In this document: positions 55,439-63,594 of the stretch, one piece after another | How the letters are laid out: each line of letters starts with the position of its first letter | How positions within the stretch are numbered: the first letter of the stretch is position 1 | Source: an uncultured Bacteroidales bacterium | GTDB lineage: Bacteria > Bacteroidota > Bacteroidia > Bacteroidales > Bacteroidaceae | DNA length: 64,000 nt | Assembly (NCBI GenBank): GCA_902801325.1 | Contig: CADCHQ010000012.1 | Location: forward strand, 62,001-126,000 | Direction of reading: 5' to 3' | The notes under the pieces: generated by a model | The model's database searches: none | Seen by the model: only the letters and a program-made list of their open reading frames with translations | What the model was told of the DNA's origin: nothing | Program-made: the position numbers and the translations under genes

Positions 55439-57865
55439 TTATTTAATGACGAGAGCTCGGTCGATGGTGTCCTTCAAGGCTTGGGCGTGAGGCGTGGAGC
55501 CTGAAGCCAGTTGGCGTTGAAGTTGCTTGAGTGCTTGCAGAGCATAGGGACGAATCTTGGGATTGTCAGTTTGCGTGCGACCGATGAGGTTGTTGACGAA
55601 CTGAATCTGCAAGGTCTGTCGGTAGGGCGAGAGGTCGCGTTGGTTCGCATCCTTCATAATCATACGGCTGAGGTCGGCCAGATATTCGTCAGCCTTGTAT
55701 AAGTCATTAAGGCTTCCGAGGCGACCTATCAAGCGCGATACTCCCATCGTTGCAATGCTATTGGTCAGGTTGTTGGGGTCGGCAGTCAGTCGCTTAGCAT
55801 ACGACATGTCGCGCAACCAAGTGGGTTCGGTCAGGATGTTCTGTTCAACGAACTTCATGGCCTTCAGTTGCTTTTCGCGAGGTTGTGGACGATAGACATC
55901 GCCAGACTCGTTGTTGGTCTTGAAGTTCTCCAACTGACCACCGATGTTGTTAATTACGTGGCCACAATAACGCATGAACTGGTTGCGAATCTGTCCGTAC
56001 ATCGTCTCCAGGTTCTCGTTGTAGATGTCGTCCTCTGCATGCGTCCATGCGGGCAGGTTCTGCAGTTCGCGCTTCAGGTTCAATATTCCGTATTCGCTGG
56101 CCTTCATAGCATCGTCACCCAGGTCTTCGGTCTGTCGGCGTGGGTCGTCTTGACTGGTTTCGCCGTCACCCCACCATAGGCGAGGGTTGTTCTTTACATT
56201 CTCCTTCACGAACAAGCTCTGCAGAGCCTTGTAGTCCTCGTCCGGAGTCTCGGCATCGAGCATGGGCGTGTAACCCCATTCGATAGCCCAGCAGTCGTAG
56301 TCGTTGATGCGGGGGAATATCTCATTCTGGCTCATGCCGTCGCCCGGTTGAGCTACATAGTTGAAGCGTGCATAGTCCATGATGCTGGGCGTGTGTCCGT
56401 GCTCAGCCACCCAAGCCTTGTCCCTCAGTTTCTCCACGGGAACCGAGCTTGAAGCCCCAAAGTTGTGACGAAGGCCCAGTGTGTGACCCACCTCATGACT
56501 GCTAACGAAGCGGATGAGTTGTCCCATCAGTTCCTCGTCATAATGCATTTTGCGTGCGGCCTCGTCAATGGTGCTGGCCTGTACCATATACCAATCATGA
56601 ACCAGTGACATTACGTTGTGATACCAGCAGATGTGGCTCTCCAGGATTTCGCCCGTACGAGGGTCGCTCACATGAGGTCCGTAGGCGTTGGCGATGGGAG
56701 AGGCCAGATAGCGTATCATGCTGTAGCGTGCGTCCTCCATTGACATGATGCTGTCCTCGCCTTCAGGCCACTCGAGGGCATAGATGGCATTTTTGAAGCC
56801 AGCTTTCTCAAAGGCTTTCTGCCAGTCGTTCACGCCTGCGATGAGGTACTTGCGCCATTGCTTTGGTGTGGCAGGGTCGATGTAATAGACGATGGGCTTC
56901 ACAGGTTCCACGAGTTCGCCTTGACGCATCTTCTCTACGTCCTCGGGTTTCGGTTCCAGACGCCAGCGGCTGATGAATACCTTCTGCTTTACGCGCTGTT
57001 GATCATCGGCATAACTGTTATAGCCGTGTGTAAAGAAACCAACACGTGGGTCGTAGTATCTGGGTTTCATCGGATTGGAGGGAAGCAACACGAACGACAG
57101 GTTGATGCCGAAGGTGGCCTTGCCTGTGCTGCGTGTAGATGCCAATGAGGTGCCACTGGAGTTATAGGTCTTCACCATTCGAACCTCGGTGTTCAGGGGG
57201 AAGGTCTTAATATCCTCGATGTACGACAATGGGGGCATCATGCCTGCCAATGCAAAGCTGGTCTTCTCGGAACGGCCAAGTCCGGTCGTTGGGTTGTCCT
57301 CGTTCAGGAAGGCGTTAACCTTTATCTTGTAGAGGCTGTCCTTATGGCTTTCAATCTTGAAAGATGCAATGATAGGGTTCTCGTTCGAAACCGTGATGGC
57401 CTTGTTGATGTTTTGTGCCGTGTCGCTCACATTGACGAAGAGGCGCACACGCATAAGCAGTTGGTTGTCAACGCCAGGCTGGAAGTAAACCGTCTGCTGG
57501 TTCAGCATCTCACCACCAAATTTCCCACTGCCGGCGGGCGTAGAGGTGTAGCGTGTGGTGGTCAGGAAGTCACGACCGATGAGTGAGTCGGGGATGAAGA
57601 AGAACCAATCGTTCTCCACCTTCTGCACTTGGAACATGCCTTTGCGGTCAACCGATGGCTTGGGAGCAGGCTTCTGCTGCGGGGCTGCAGGCTGCTGTTG
57701 CTTCTTCTTTTTCTTGAAGATGCCCAGCACTTTCTTCTGCTTCTTGTCCTTCTGGTTCTTTTGAACCTGTTCCTGCTTCGGCTTGTCTGCCGACTTCTTT
57801 TTCTTTGCTTCGGCCGTCGGGCTCATGAGCGCGAGAGCCAGCATGATAATAAGTAATTTTCTCAT
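55439..57865 (-). CDS. Secreted zinc metalloprotease of the DUF5117/DUF4953 type
   Basis: 808 residues from MRKLLIIMLALALMSPTAEA (signal peptide), followed by a Lys/Gln-rich linker (about 20-60). A DUF5117-like region (about 70-290) has FFFIPDSLIGRDFLTTTRYT. The DUF4953-like catalytic domain has the metzincin zinc motif HEVGHTLGLRH near residue 455. The C-terminal region (about 600-800) is helical. It hydrolyses peptides outside the inner membrane; its substrate is unknown. It lies 118 nt downstream of queA on the same strand with a palindromic array between, and no promoter was recognised there. The in-frame ATG at 57913 lies in that array and is rejected. Confidence 0.87.
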   Translation of the reverse strand: MRKLLIIMLALALMSPTAEAKKKKSADKPKQEQVQKNQKDKKQKKVLGIFKKKKKQQQPAAPQQKPAPKPSVDRKGMFQVQKVENDWFFFIPDSLIGRDFLTTTRYTSTPAGSGKFGGEMLNQQTVYFQPGVDNQLLMRVRLFVNVSDTAQNINKAITVSNENPIIASFKIESHKDSLYKIKVNAFLNEDNPTTGLGRSEKTSFALAGMMPPLSYIEDIKTFPLNTEVRMVKTYNSSGTSLASTRSTGKATFGINLSFVLLPSNPMKPRYYDPRVGFFTHGYNSYADDQQRVKQKVFISRWRLEPKPEDVEKMRQGELVEPVKPIVYYIDPATPKQWRKYLIAGVNDWQKAFEKAGFKNAIYALEWPEGEDSIMSMEDARYSMIRYLASPIANAYGPHVSDPRTGEILESHICWYHNVMSLVHDWYMVQASTIDEAARKMHYDEELMGQLIRFVSSHEVGHTLGLRHNFGASSSVPVEKLRDKAWVAEHGHTPSIMDYARFNYVAQPGDGMSQNEIFPRINDYDCWAIEWGYTPMLDAETPDEDYKALQSLFVKENVKNNPRLWWGDGETSQDDPRRQTEDLGDDAMKASEYGILNLKRELQNLPAWTHAEDDIYNENLETMYGQIRNQFMRYCGHVINNIGGQLENFKTNNESGDVYRPQPREKQLKAMKFVEQNILTEPTWLRDMSYAKRLTADPNNLTNSIATMGVSRLIGRLGSLNDLYKADEYLADLSRMIMKDANQRDLSPYRQTLQIQFVNNLIGRTQTDNPKIRPYALQALKQLQRQLASGSTPHAQALKDTIDRALVIK

Positions 57866-57907
57866 ATTAATAATACTAAGAGGTTTGTTCCTATATGTTT
57901 CGTTGAC

Positions 57908-57991
57908 TGCCATACTATGGCACTACTTTCTGCCATACTATGGCACTGTCCTCTGCCATACTATGGCACTCCTCACTGCCATACTATGGCA
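57908..57991. repeat. 23-bp tandem array of perfect palindromes TGCCATACTATGGCA
   Basis: The 15-nt odd palindrome (7-bp arms, central C) occurs four times, at 57908, 57931, 57954 and 57977, exact 23-bp period; the eight-base linkers vary (for example CTACTTTC, CTGTCCTC). The last copy contains the TAG stop codon of queA. Arms are identical in all copies, unlike the linkers. Confidence 0.92.
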
Positions 57992-59384
57992 GTCCGTTGG
58001 ACTCGGCATTCTTCATGTTCGGGATAAGTATAGATGAGTCGCCGTAGCTGAGGAAACGGAAGTCGTGCGACAGGGCGTAGTCGTAGACGCGATGCCAGTC
58101 GTCTCCGATGAAGGCCGATACCAAGAGCAGGAGCGTCGATTGCGGCTGATGGAAGTTCGTAATCATGCGCTCGACGATGCGGTAACGATAGCCCGGCACG
58201 ATGATGATCTGCGTGGATGCGTGTAATACATCCAGGTCGTTGGCGTCCATGTAAGACAATAAAGCCAATAGAGGACTCACCCCCGGCCCCTCCCTTGTAG
58301 GGAGGGGAGTAGATAGTTCTTCCTCGTAGGGTTCCCATTGACTAACATGAAGTTCAAGTTGTTGAGAAGTCTGTTGGTGGCCACTCCCCTCCTTAGTAGG
58401 GAGGGGTTGGGGGAGAGCCTTTTGTAGCTTTCTTCCCAGCCAATACAGACTTTCCAGCGTGCGTACGCTGGTGGTGCCCACGGCGATGGCGCGTCCGTTG
58501 TGACGGATGAGGGCTTCTATGGTCTGTCGCTTAACGGCGATGTGTTCGGTGTGCATATCGTGTCCGCCAATGTCCTCTGACTTCACGGGACGGAATGTGC
58601 CAGCTCCGACGTGCAAAGTCAGTTCTTCGCGTTCGATACCCTTCTTGTCGATGGCCTCCAACACCTGAGGAGTGAAGTGCAGTCCTGCAGTGGGTGCTGC
58701 CACACTCCCTTCAATTTTGGAGTACACGGTCTGGTACGTCCGCTTGTCGCTCTCCTCGGCCTTGCGGTTGAGATAGGGTGGGATAGGCAGTTCGCCCATG
58801 GCCTCGAGGATTTCGGACCAAGTGTATGGACCGTCCCAGGTGAAGGTGATTAGGATAGACGGACTCTCCCCCGACCCCTCCCTGTTAGGGAGGGGAGAGG
58901 TTACATTTTGCATCTGAGGGGCAGGCGTATCTGTTCCCCTCCCTAACAGGGAGGGGCTAGGGGTGAGTCTTTTTGCAGTTATGCTTATCTTCTCCCCCTG
59001 AATCTCTACTTCAGCCTTCAGGCTTCCCTGCTTCCACTTCTTCAGTCCACCCACCATGCACTGCCAAGTTACTTCCCCACGAGTGGAGAAGTTCACCTGA
59101 TAGTCCTTGGGCATGTGGGGTTCCAAAACCAGAATCTCTACGCGCGCGCCTGTTTCCTTATAAAAATATAAGCGGGCTTGTATGACGCGAGTGTTATTCA
59201 TCACTAACAGCGAGCCCTCAGGTAGCAAATCGGGCAAGTCGACAAAGTGTCGTTCGCTGATGTTTCCTCGGTCATAGATGAGCAGTTTGCTCTGGTCGCG
59301 TTGCGAGAGAGGAAACTTTGCAATTCGCTCATCCGGCAGGGGATAGTTATAGTCGCGGATATGTATGTCTTTTGGGTTTGTCAT
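57984..59384 (-). CDS. queA: S-adenosylmethionine:tRNA ribosyltransferase-isomerase with repeat insertions
   Basis: 466 residues against the usual 340-360. Conserved blocks: DYNYPLPDERIAKFPLSQRD, GSLLVMNNTRVIQARL, TYQTVYSKIEGSVAAPTAGL-HF, HVGAGTFRPVK, IAVGTTSVRTLESL and NFHQPQSTLLLLVSAFIGDD. QueA adds the epoxycyclopentanediol moiety in queuosine synthesis at the tRNA wobble base. The extra length comes largely from four in-frame GC-rich palindromic elements giving RLTPSPSLLGRGTD, TSPLPNREGSGESPS, ALPQPLPTKEGSG and STPLPTREGPGVSP, at two loop positions. The frame is kept throughout, so the protein is probably made. The stop codon lies in the palindromic array. Confidence 0.95.
   Translation of the reverse strand: MTNPKDIHIRDYNYPLPDERIAKFPLSQRDQSKLLIYDRGNISERHFVDLPDLLPEGSLLVMNNTRVIQARLYFYKETGARVEILVLEPHMPKDYQVNFSTRGEVTWQCMVGGLKKWKQGSLKAEVEIQGEKISITAKRLTPSPSLLGRGTDTPAPQMQNVTSPLPNREGSGESPSILITFTWDGPYTWSEILEAMGELPIPPYLNRKAEESDKRTYQTVYSKIEGSVAAPTAGLHFTPQVLEAIDKKGIEREELTLHVGAGTFRPVKSEDIGGHDMHTEHIAVKRQTIEALIRHNGRAIAVGTTSVRTLESLYWLGRKLQKALPQPLPTKEGSGHQQTSQQLELHVSQWEPYEEELSTPLPTREGPGVSPLLALLSYMDANDLDVLHASTQIIIVPGYRYRIVERMITNFHQPQSTLLLLVSAFIGDDWHRVYDYALSHDFRFLSYGDSSILIPNMKNAESNGLP
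58273..58309. repeat. GC-rich palindromic element 1 in queA
   Basis: GGACTCACCCCCGGCCCCTC then CCTTGTAGGGAGGGGAG. The CCCCTCCCT/AGGGAGGGG stem is perfect. In frame. Confidence 0.88.
58383..58419. repeat. GC-rich palindromic element 2 in queA (opposite orientation)
   Basis: ACTCCCCTCCTTAGTAGGGA then GGGGTTGGGGGAGAGCC. In frame; inverted relative to element 1, about 74 bp away. Confidence 0.85.
58861..58900. repeat. GC-rich palindromic element 3 in queA
   Basis: GGACTCTCCCCCGACCCCTC then CCTGTTAGGGAGGGGAGAGG. In frame. Confidence 0.88.
58935..58969. repeat. GC-rich palindromic element 4 in queA (opposite orientation to element 3)
   Basis: TCCCCTCCCTAACAGGGAGG then GGCTAGGGGTGAGTC. With element 3 it forms an inverted pair flanking about 35 bp, together an insertion of about 110 nt. 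Confidence 0.88.
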
Positions 59385-59438
59385 CCTTTAAAGATGTTAA
59401 AAACAGTGCGAAGATACAAAATAATCAGCGAAAAGCCT

Positions 59439-59446
59439 TATATTTG
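59439..59446 (+). promoter_or_regulatory. Candidate -7 element for the protease gene
   Basis: TATATTTG, 39 nt before the ATG at 59486. No convincing TTTG was found at the -33 position, so this is a weaker assignment. Confidence 0.5.
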
Positions 59447-59485
59447 CATGATGTATAACCTATAAAAAATCTTAAATCATAATAT

Positions 59486-62400
59486 ATGATGAAAAACAAG
59501 CCCTTTTTCATGCTCATTATCATGCTTGTTGCCAGTACGATAGCTAATGCTCAGGACTGGGATCGAGAGAAGTATCCCGACTATAATCCCAATTACTCGA
59601 ATCCGGATCCGGCTTTGATTAAGTATGCCGAAATCGTTCGACGGACTCCAAAGACGAGTAAGATGAAGCGCGTGCGTGCCCTCAGTGCTGCTGCCGGACT
59701 GCCCGACCACGTGAACAATGCCAATACAAAGTATTTCCCTCCAGTGTTTAATCAAGCAGGTGGTTCATGCGGTTCAGCATCGCGCATTTGCTATATGTTC
59801 ACTCATGAACTGAACTCCTATCGCGACATAGATAGCGGAAGCAATGAGACCAACTATCCCAGCCACTTCGTGTGGTTACTGACCTATGGAAACTCGGGTA
59901 AGGATGCCTTTGTCACCCATGTGGGTGTGCCTACCTCGGCCACCTATGGCGGACGTACATACAGCCGTATTTATGGTAACTACGACTGGGACAGCGAAGT
60001 GTTCGGCTGGATGCAAGGCTATGACAAATGGTTTAGCGCCTTTGGCAACCGTATGCTGAAGCCCACGACCAATCCTTATAGTCTGGGAACCGAAGAGGGG
60101 CGTCTGGCTGCCAAAGCATGGTTGCATAACCACGCCGGCGACGAGTCGTTCAAAGCCGGAGGCCTTATAGGTCTTGGCGTGGCATCGGGTGGCAAGTGGG
60201 AGCGCATCCCCAAGACCGCTGTCAACGACAATATCGGCGTCACCAATATGTATTATGTGAAGCAATGGGGAACCTCGGTTGACCATGCCCTGACTATGGT
60301 GGGATATGACGATCGCATTGAGTTCGACATCGATGGCAATGGCGTCTGTGGTGAGGAAGACAAGGATGAAGTGGGCGCATGGATTATTGTCAACTCATGG
60401 GGTGGTTGGTGTAACGACGGTTTCATCTATTGTCCCTATGCCCATGCTGGCCCAGCCTTTACTTCGGAAGGTAAGTTAAACGGATGGTGGACAGGCGAAC
60501 TCTATCATACTCGCAAGGACTATCGCCCACTGCGCACCATAAAGTTGAAGATGGACTATACGCGTCGCAGTGAGATGAAGCTGCAGGTGGGCGTCAGTGC
60601 CGACCTGAATGCGACAAAGTCTGAAAGCATAATCGACATGCACCACTTCCGTTATGCCGGTGACGGACATAGTGGTGAGACCAATCCAGCTCCTGAGACT
60701 CCAATGCTGGGACAGTGGGCCGATGGCAAGATGCATTCGGAACCCATGGAGTTTGGCTATGACCTGACCGACCTCACCAGTAATTACGACTGCAGTCAGC
60801 CATTGAAGTATTTCTTCATTATCAATACGCGCAGTTGGGGCCTTGGCGAGGGACACATCTATGAGGCCTCTATCATGGACTACGAACATGATACGGAGGG
60901 AGTGGAAACTCCCTTTGACTTGGGCGAAACAGGTCAGGTGGAAGTGAAGAGTGCTGGTACGCAAACCGTCATCAGTACGATTGTCTATGGTTCGGCCCTT
61001 AATGTTCCGCAGAACGTAGCTATAGCCGACGGACAACTTTCCTGGACAGTTCCCATGCTCTCGGGTCATACCTTAGAAGGCTATGTCCTATATCACGATG
61101 GGAAGCGACTGACGACTGTAGGTAAAGACGTGCTTAGTCATTCTGTTGAGGGTGAGGGCAACTTCGGTGTTGCAGCCTTGTATGAACGCAGCATGGAGAG
61201 TAGAATAGTCAGCGCCTCTACTGCCGTTACTAAGCAGGAAGAAAATCAGGTCATCAACTTCAAGCATGGAGGATTTAGTATTCCTGATATCTTCAACTCC
61301 AGCTACGACGAATGCACCATCGAGTATTACATTAAGCCCAACAGTTATATTAATTACAACAACATGTTCGGTCCCGACTGGGGAACCTTCCTTGCCCATT
61401 GCAATCAGGACGGAACTATGTCTGTGGGCTGGAATACAGGTGCAGACCGTATCGGTGCCAGTTCGAAGAAACTGTCGGTGGGTCTGTGGATGCACGTTGC
61501 TATCGTAGTGAAGAACAACAAGATGACCCTGTACATGGGTAATGCATCTGTGGGCAGTGTTACCAGTTCAAACTTTAGCGGACTGGGTGGCTTCGGCAAT
61601 CTGGAATTCCGGAACGGTGGCTCGAACTATCAGGATGCCTCATACGATGAGATACGCATCTGGAACCGAGCCCGCACGGCAACTGAGATTAAGAATTCAT
61701 ATAACCGCGAATACTATGGTGATGTAATGCCCGAGGGACTGATGGCCTACTACAAGGGTGACCTTATTCAAAAGGATGGCTTATGGTATATGCGCGATTG
61801 CGTAGGCGGGCACCATGCCTTGCTCACCAATCTTAACTATACGCAGGAGGTGCCAAGCAGACAACCCACGCTCTATCGTCCTAAGGATGCCGAAAACGTG
61901 CTGTCCATAGACGAACCTTCTGAAGCTATCTATGCAGGCATTCCTACCACATTGACCACGACACGAGGCGATGGAATCCGTTCGCTCGTTTGGTCGGTTC
62001 CTGCTCTGAACATTGCCGACTGGCACATTACGTCGCCAACCCTCACCTTCCCTCAGCCTGGACAGTATGAGGTAAGTGTTACCGGTTACGACTATGAGGC
62101 CGATGGCACCGATGGGGTGGCTCGTGAGATTACGGCCACACGCACAATTACGGTGGTAGCGGCTCCCGCTATTGATACCCAGTTCACAACTACGGCAACC
62201 AGCGTTGCCAGTGGCGACCGCATCAGTTTCTCGGTTACTCATCCCATTGCAGGCTATGCATACCAGTGGTCGATGCCAGGGGCAGATATTGAATCGGCTG
62301 GTACTCTTACAGCAGGTGCAACCTACCAGTGCGCTGGAGAATATGAGATAACCCTCACCGTTACTGCACCTTCGGGCGAAACTGCTAGCAGAAGCATAAA

Positions 62401-63517
62401 AGTGGAGGTGAGCGAGGTGGCTCCCGAGGCTGACTTCGCAATTAATGAGCCAGTCATTCTGAAGGGTGAGTCCGTGCATCTCACCAGTCTGTCAAAGCAT
62501 AATCCCACTGACCTGCAGTGGACTTTGGCAGGCACGGTGCAGAAGACCATTGTCAATGGTGGGCAGAACTTCGACCTCACCTTTGAGGAACCGGGCATCT
62601 ATAATGTCACATTGAAGGCTACCAATGCCAAAGGCTCGAACTCGAAGACTCAGGAGCGTGCCGTCATTGTTACTAATGCCGACTCAAAGAATGGCCTTAC
62701 ATTTACGCAAAGTGCTTCGCAGGTGACCTTGTCAAAGCCATTGTTTGAGGAGGAAACTACTACGGTGCTCACTATCGACTGGTGGATGAATCCCAGCAAA
62801 CTTAGCAGTTATTGTCTAGGTATCGGTGAGTCGACTAGCACCTTCATGTTGCGTACCGATGCCAGTGGAACGATGTTCTTCCATAATGGAGCCAAGAACG
62901 TGAACAGTGGTAAAGACTTTGTCATTGCTGGGCAGTGGCATCACTATGTGGTGATGTACAACAAGGGAATGGTCAAGTTCTATCGCGATGGCAGACAGTT
63001 CGCTTCGGTTACTGGTGGCGGTTCCACGCTAGCGCGTCCGTCGGCTTTCAGCATCGGAACCTCTTCAGCCCCAATGATAGGTAGTATTGATGAGTTCCGC
63101 GTATGGCGTTGTTCCACGACTCAGACCATTATTCAGGGACTATGCAATCAGCCGATTGAGGATTACGAAGAGTATATTTCGGGAAGCCATGCTAACTATC
63201 ATCTCTTGCTATACTACCAGTTCAATCAGACGGGTGGTGATGTACAAGACATTACCTCTAACGGCAATACGGGCATTCGTTCGGGATTTGGTCCTGATGG
63301 TGATGCTTGGGATTTGTCGAAGGGCGTCTTCTGCCTGAACTTTGGGCAGAAGCAGGATGACGTCATCATTGACGGCATAGAGGCTGTTGACAATGGACAA
63401 TTGACAGTTGATAATGGGAAACAAGGTATATTTGATCTTAGTGGAAGGCGCCTTGGTAATGGTAAACTGAAGCCCGGTCTCTATATCATCGACGGCAAGA
63501 AGAGATTAATAAAGTAA
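59486..63517 (+). CDS. Secreted papain-like (C1A) protease with LamG and PKD-like modules and a type IX sorting tail
   Basis: 1343 residues with signal peptide (PFFMLIIMLVASTIANAQ). Papain-like catalytic residues: Gln and Cys95 in FNQAGGSCGSAS, His267 in DHALTMVGYDD, Asn303 in WIIVNSWGGW. A LamG-like domain follows at about 588-745 (FSIPDIFNSSYDECTIEYYI, ASYDEIRIWNRARTATE), PKD/Ig-like domains at about 807-1060 and a second LamG-like domain at about 1068-1250. The C-terminus (from about 1312: GIFDLSGRRLGNGKLKPGLY, IIDGKKRLIK) is a Por/type IX secretion signal, so the protein is probably exported across the outer membrane and surface-linked. Just before it, VDNGQLTVDNGKQ is the translation of an AT-rich dispersed repeat. 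Confidence 0.88.
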   Translation: MMKNKPFFMLIIMLVASTIANAQDWDREKYPDYNPNYSNPDPALIKYAEIVRRTPKTSKMKRVRALSAAAGLPDHVNNANTKYFPPVFNQAGGSCGSASRICYMFTHELNSYRDIDSGSNETNYPSHFVWLLTYGNSGKDAFVTHVGVPTSATYGGRTYSRIYGNYDWDSEVFGWMQGYDKWFSAFGNRMLKPTTNPYSLGTEEGRLAAKAWLHNHAGDESFKAGGLIGLGVASGGKWERIPKTAVNDNIGVTNMYYVKQWGTSVDHALTMVGYDDRIEFDIDGNGVCGEEDKDEVGAWIIVNSWGGWCNDGFIYCPYAHAGPAFTSEGKLNGWWTGELYHTRKDYRPLRTIKLKMDYTRRSEMKLQVGVSADLNATKSESIIDMHHFRYAGDGHSGETNPAPETPMLGQWADGKMHSEPMEFGYDLTDLTSNYDCSQPLKYFFIINTRSWGLGEGHIYEASIMDYEHDTEGVETPFDLGETGQVEVKSAGTQTVISTIVYGSALNVPQNVAIADGQLSWTVPMLSGHTLEGYVLYHDGKRLTTVGKDVLSHSVEGEGNFGVAALYERSMESRIVSASTAVTKQEENQVINFKHGGFSIPDIFNSSYDECTIEYYIKPNSYINYNNMFGPDWGTFLAHCNQDGTMSVGWNTGADRIGASSKKLSVGLWMHVAIVVKNNKMTLYMGNASVGSVTSSNFSGLGGFGNLEFRNGGSNYQDASYDEIRIWNRARTATEIKNSYNREYYGDVMPEGLMAYYKGDLIQKDGLWYMRDCVGGHHALLTNLNYTQEVPSRQPTLYRPKDAENVLSIDEPSEAIYAGIPTTLTTTRGDGIRSLVWSVPALNIADWHITSPTLTFPQPGQYEVSVTGYDYEADGTDGVAREITATRTITVVAAPAIDTQFTTTATSVASGDRISFSVTHPIAGYAYQWSMPGADIESAGTLTAGATYQCAGEYEITLTVTAPSGETASRSIKVEVSEVAPEADFAINEPVILKGESVHLTSLSKHNPTDLQWTLAGTVQKTIVNGGQNFDLTFEEPGIYNVTLKATNAKGSNSKTQERAVIVTNADSKNGLTFTQSASQVTLSKPLFEEETTTVLTIDWWMNPSKLSSYCLGIGESTSTFMLRTDASGTMFFHNGAKNVNSGKDFVIAGQWHHYVVMYNKGMVKFYRDGRQFASVTGGGSTLARPSAFSIGTSSAPMIGSIDEFRVWRCSTTQTIIQGLCNQPIEDYEEYISGSHANYHLLLYYQFNQTGGDVQDITSNGNTGIRSGFGPDGDAWDLSKGVFCLNFGQKQDDVIIDGIEAVDNGQLTVDNGKQGIFDLSGRRLGNGKLKPGLYIIDGKKRLIK
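63386..63418. repeat. AT-rich dispersed repeat inside the protease gene
   Basis: GTTGACAATGGACAATTGAC then AGTTGATAATGGG, in frame, encoding VDNGQLTVDNG between the last LamG domain and the sorting tail. Related to 11639 and 52741. Confidence 0.75.
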
Positions 63518-63538
63518 TCTGATACATGACAGAATGAT

Positions 63539-63574
63539 AAAGCCCCTGCCTTCAACGACGAAGGCAGGGGCTTT
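63539..63574. terminator. Bidirectional terminator between the protease and exonuclease genes
   Basis: AAAGCCCCTGCCTTC (63539-63553) and GAAGGCAGGGGCTTT (63560-63574) form a perfect 15-bp stem with loop AACGAC. Confidence 0.92.
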
Positions 63575-63594
63575 GCTATGTAGTTGTATCTTTA

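Noticed and set aside
55239..55490. 83-residue frame with repeated SGLPFWLQWYCNR
   Set aside because: It starts in a terminator hairpin and overlaps duplicated terminator sequence; kept as a finding, not as a gene.
57866..57913. Upstream ATG extending the metalloprotease by 16 residues
   Set aside because: It lies in the palindromic array and would bury the signal peptide; 57865 gives a clean signal sequence.
14394..57991. Short tandem arrays considered as CRISPR
   Set aside because: Repeats are contiguous with no unique spacers of 30-40 bp and there are no cas genes.
58861..58969. Frameshift or pseudogene call for queA because of its length
   Set aside because: The frame is intact and all conserved blocks are present; the extra length comes from in-frame repeats.
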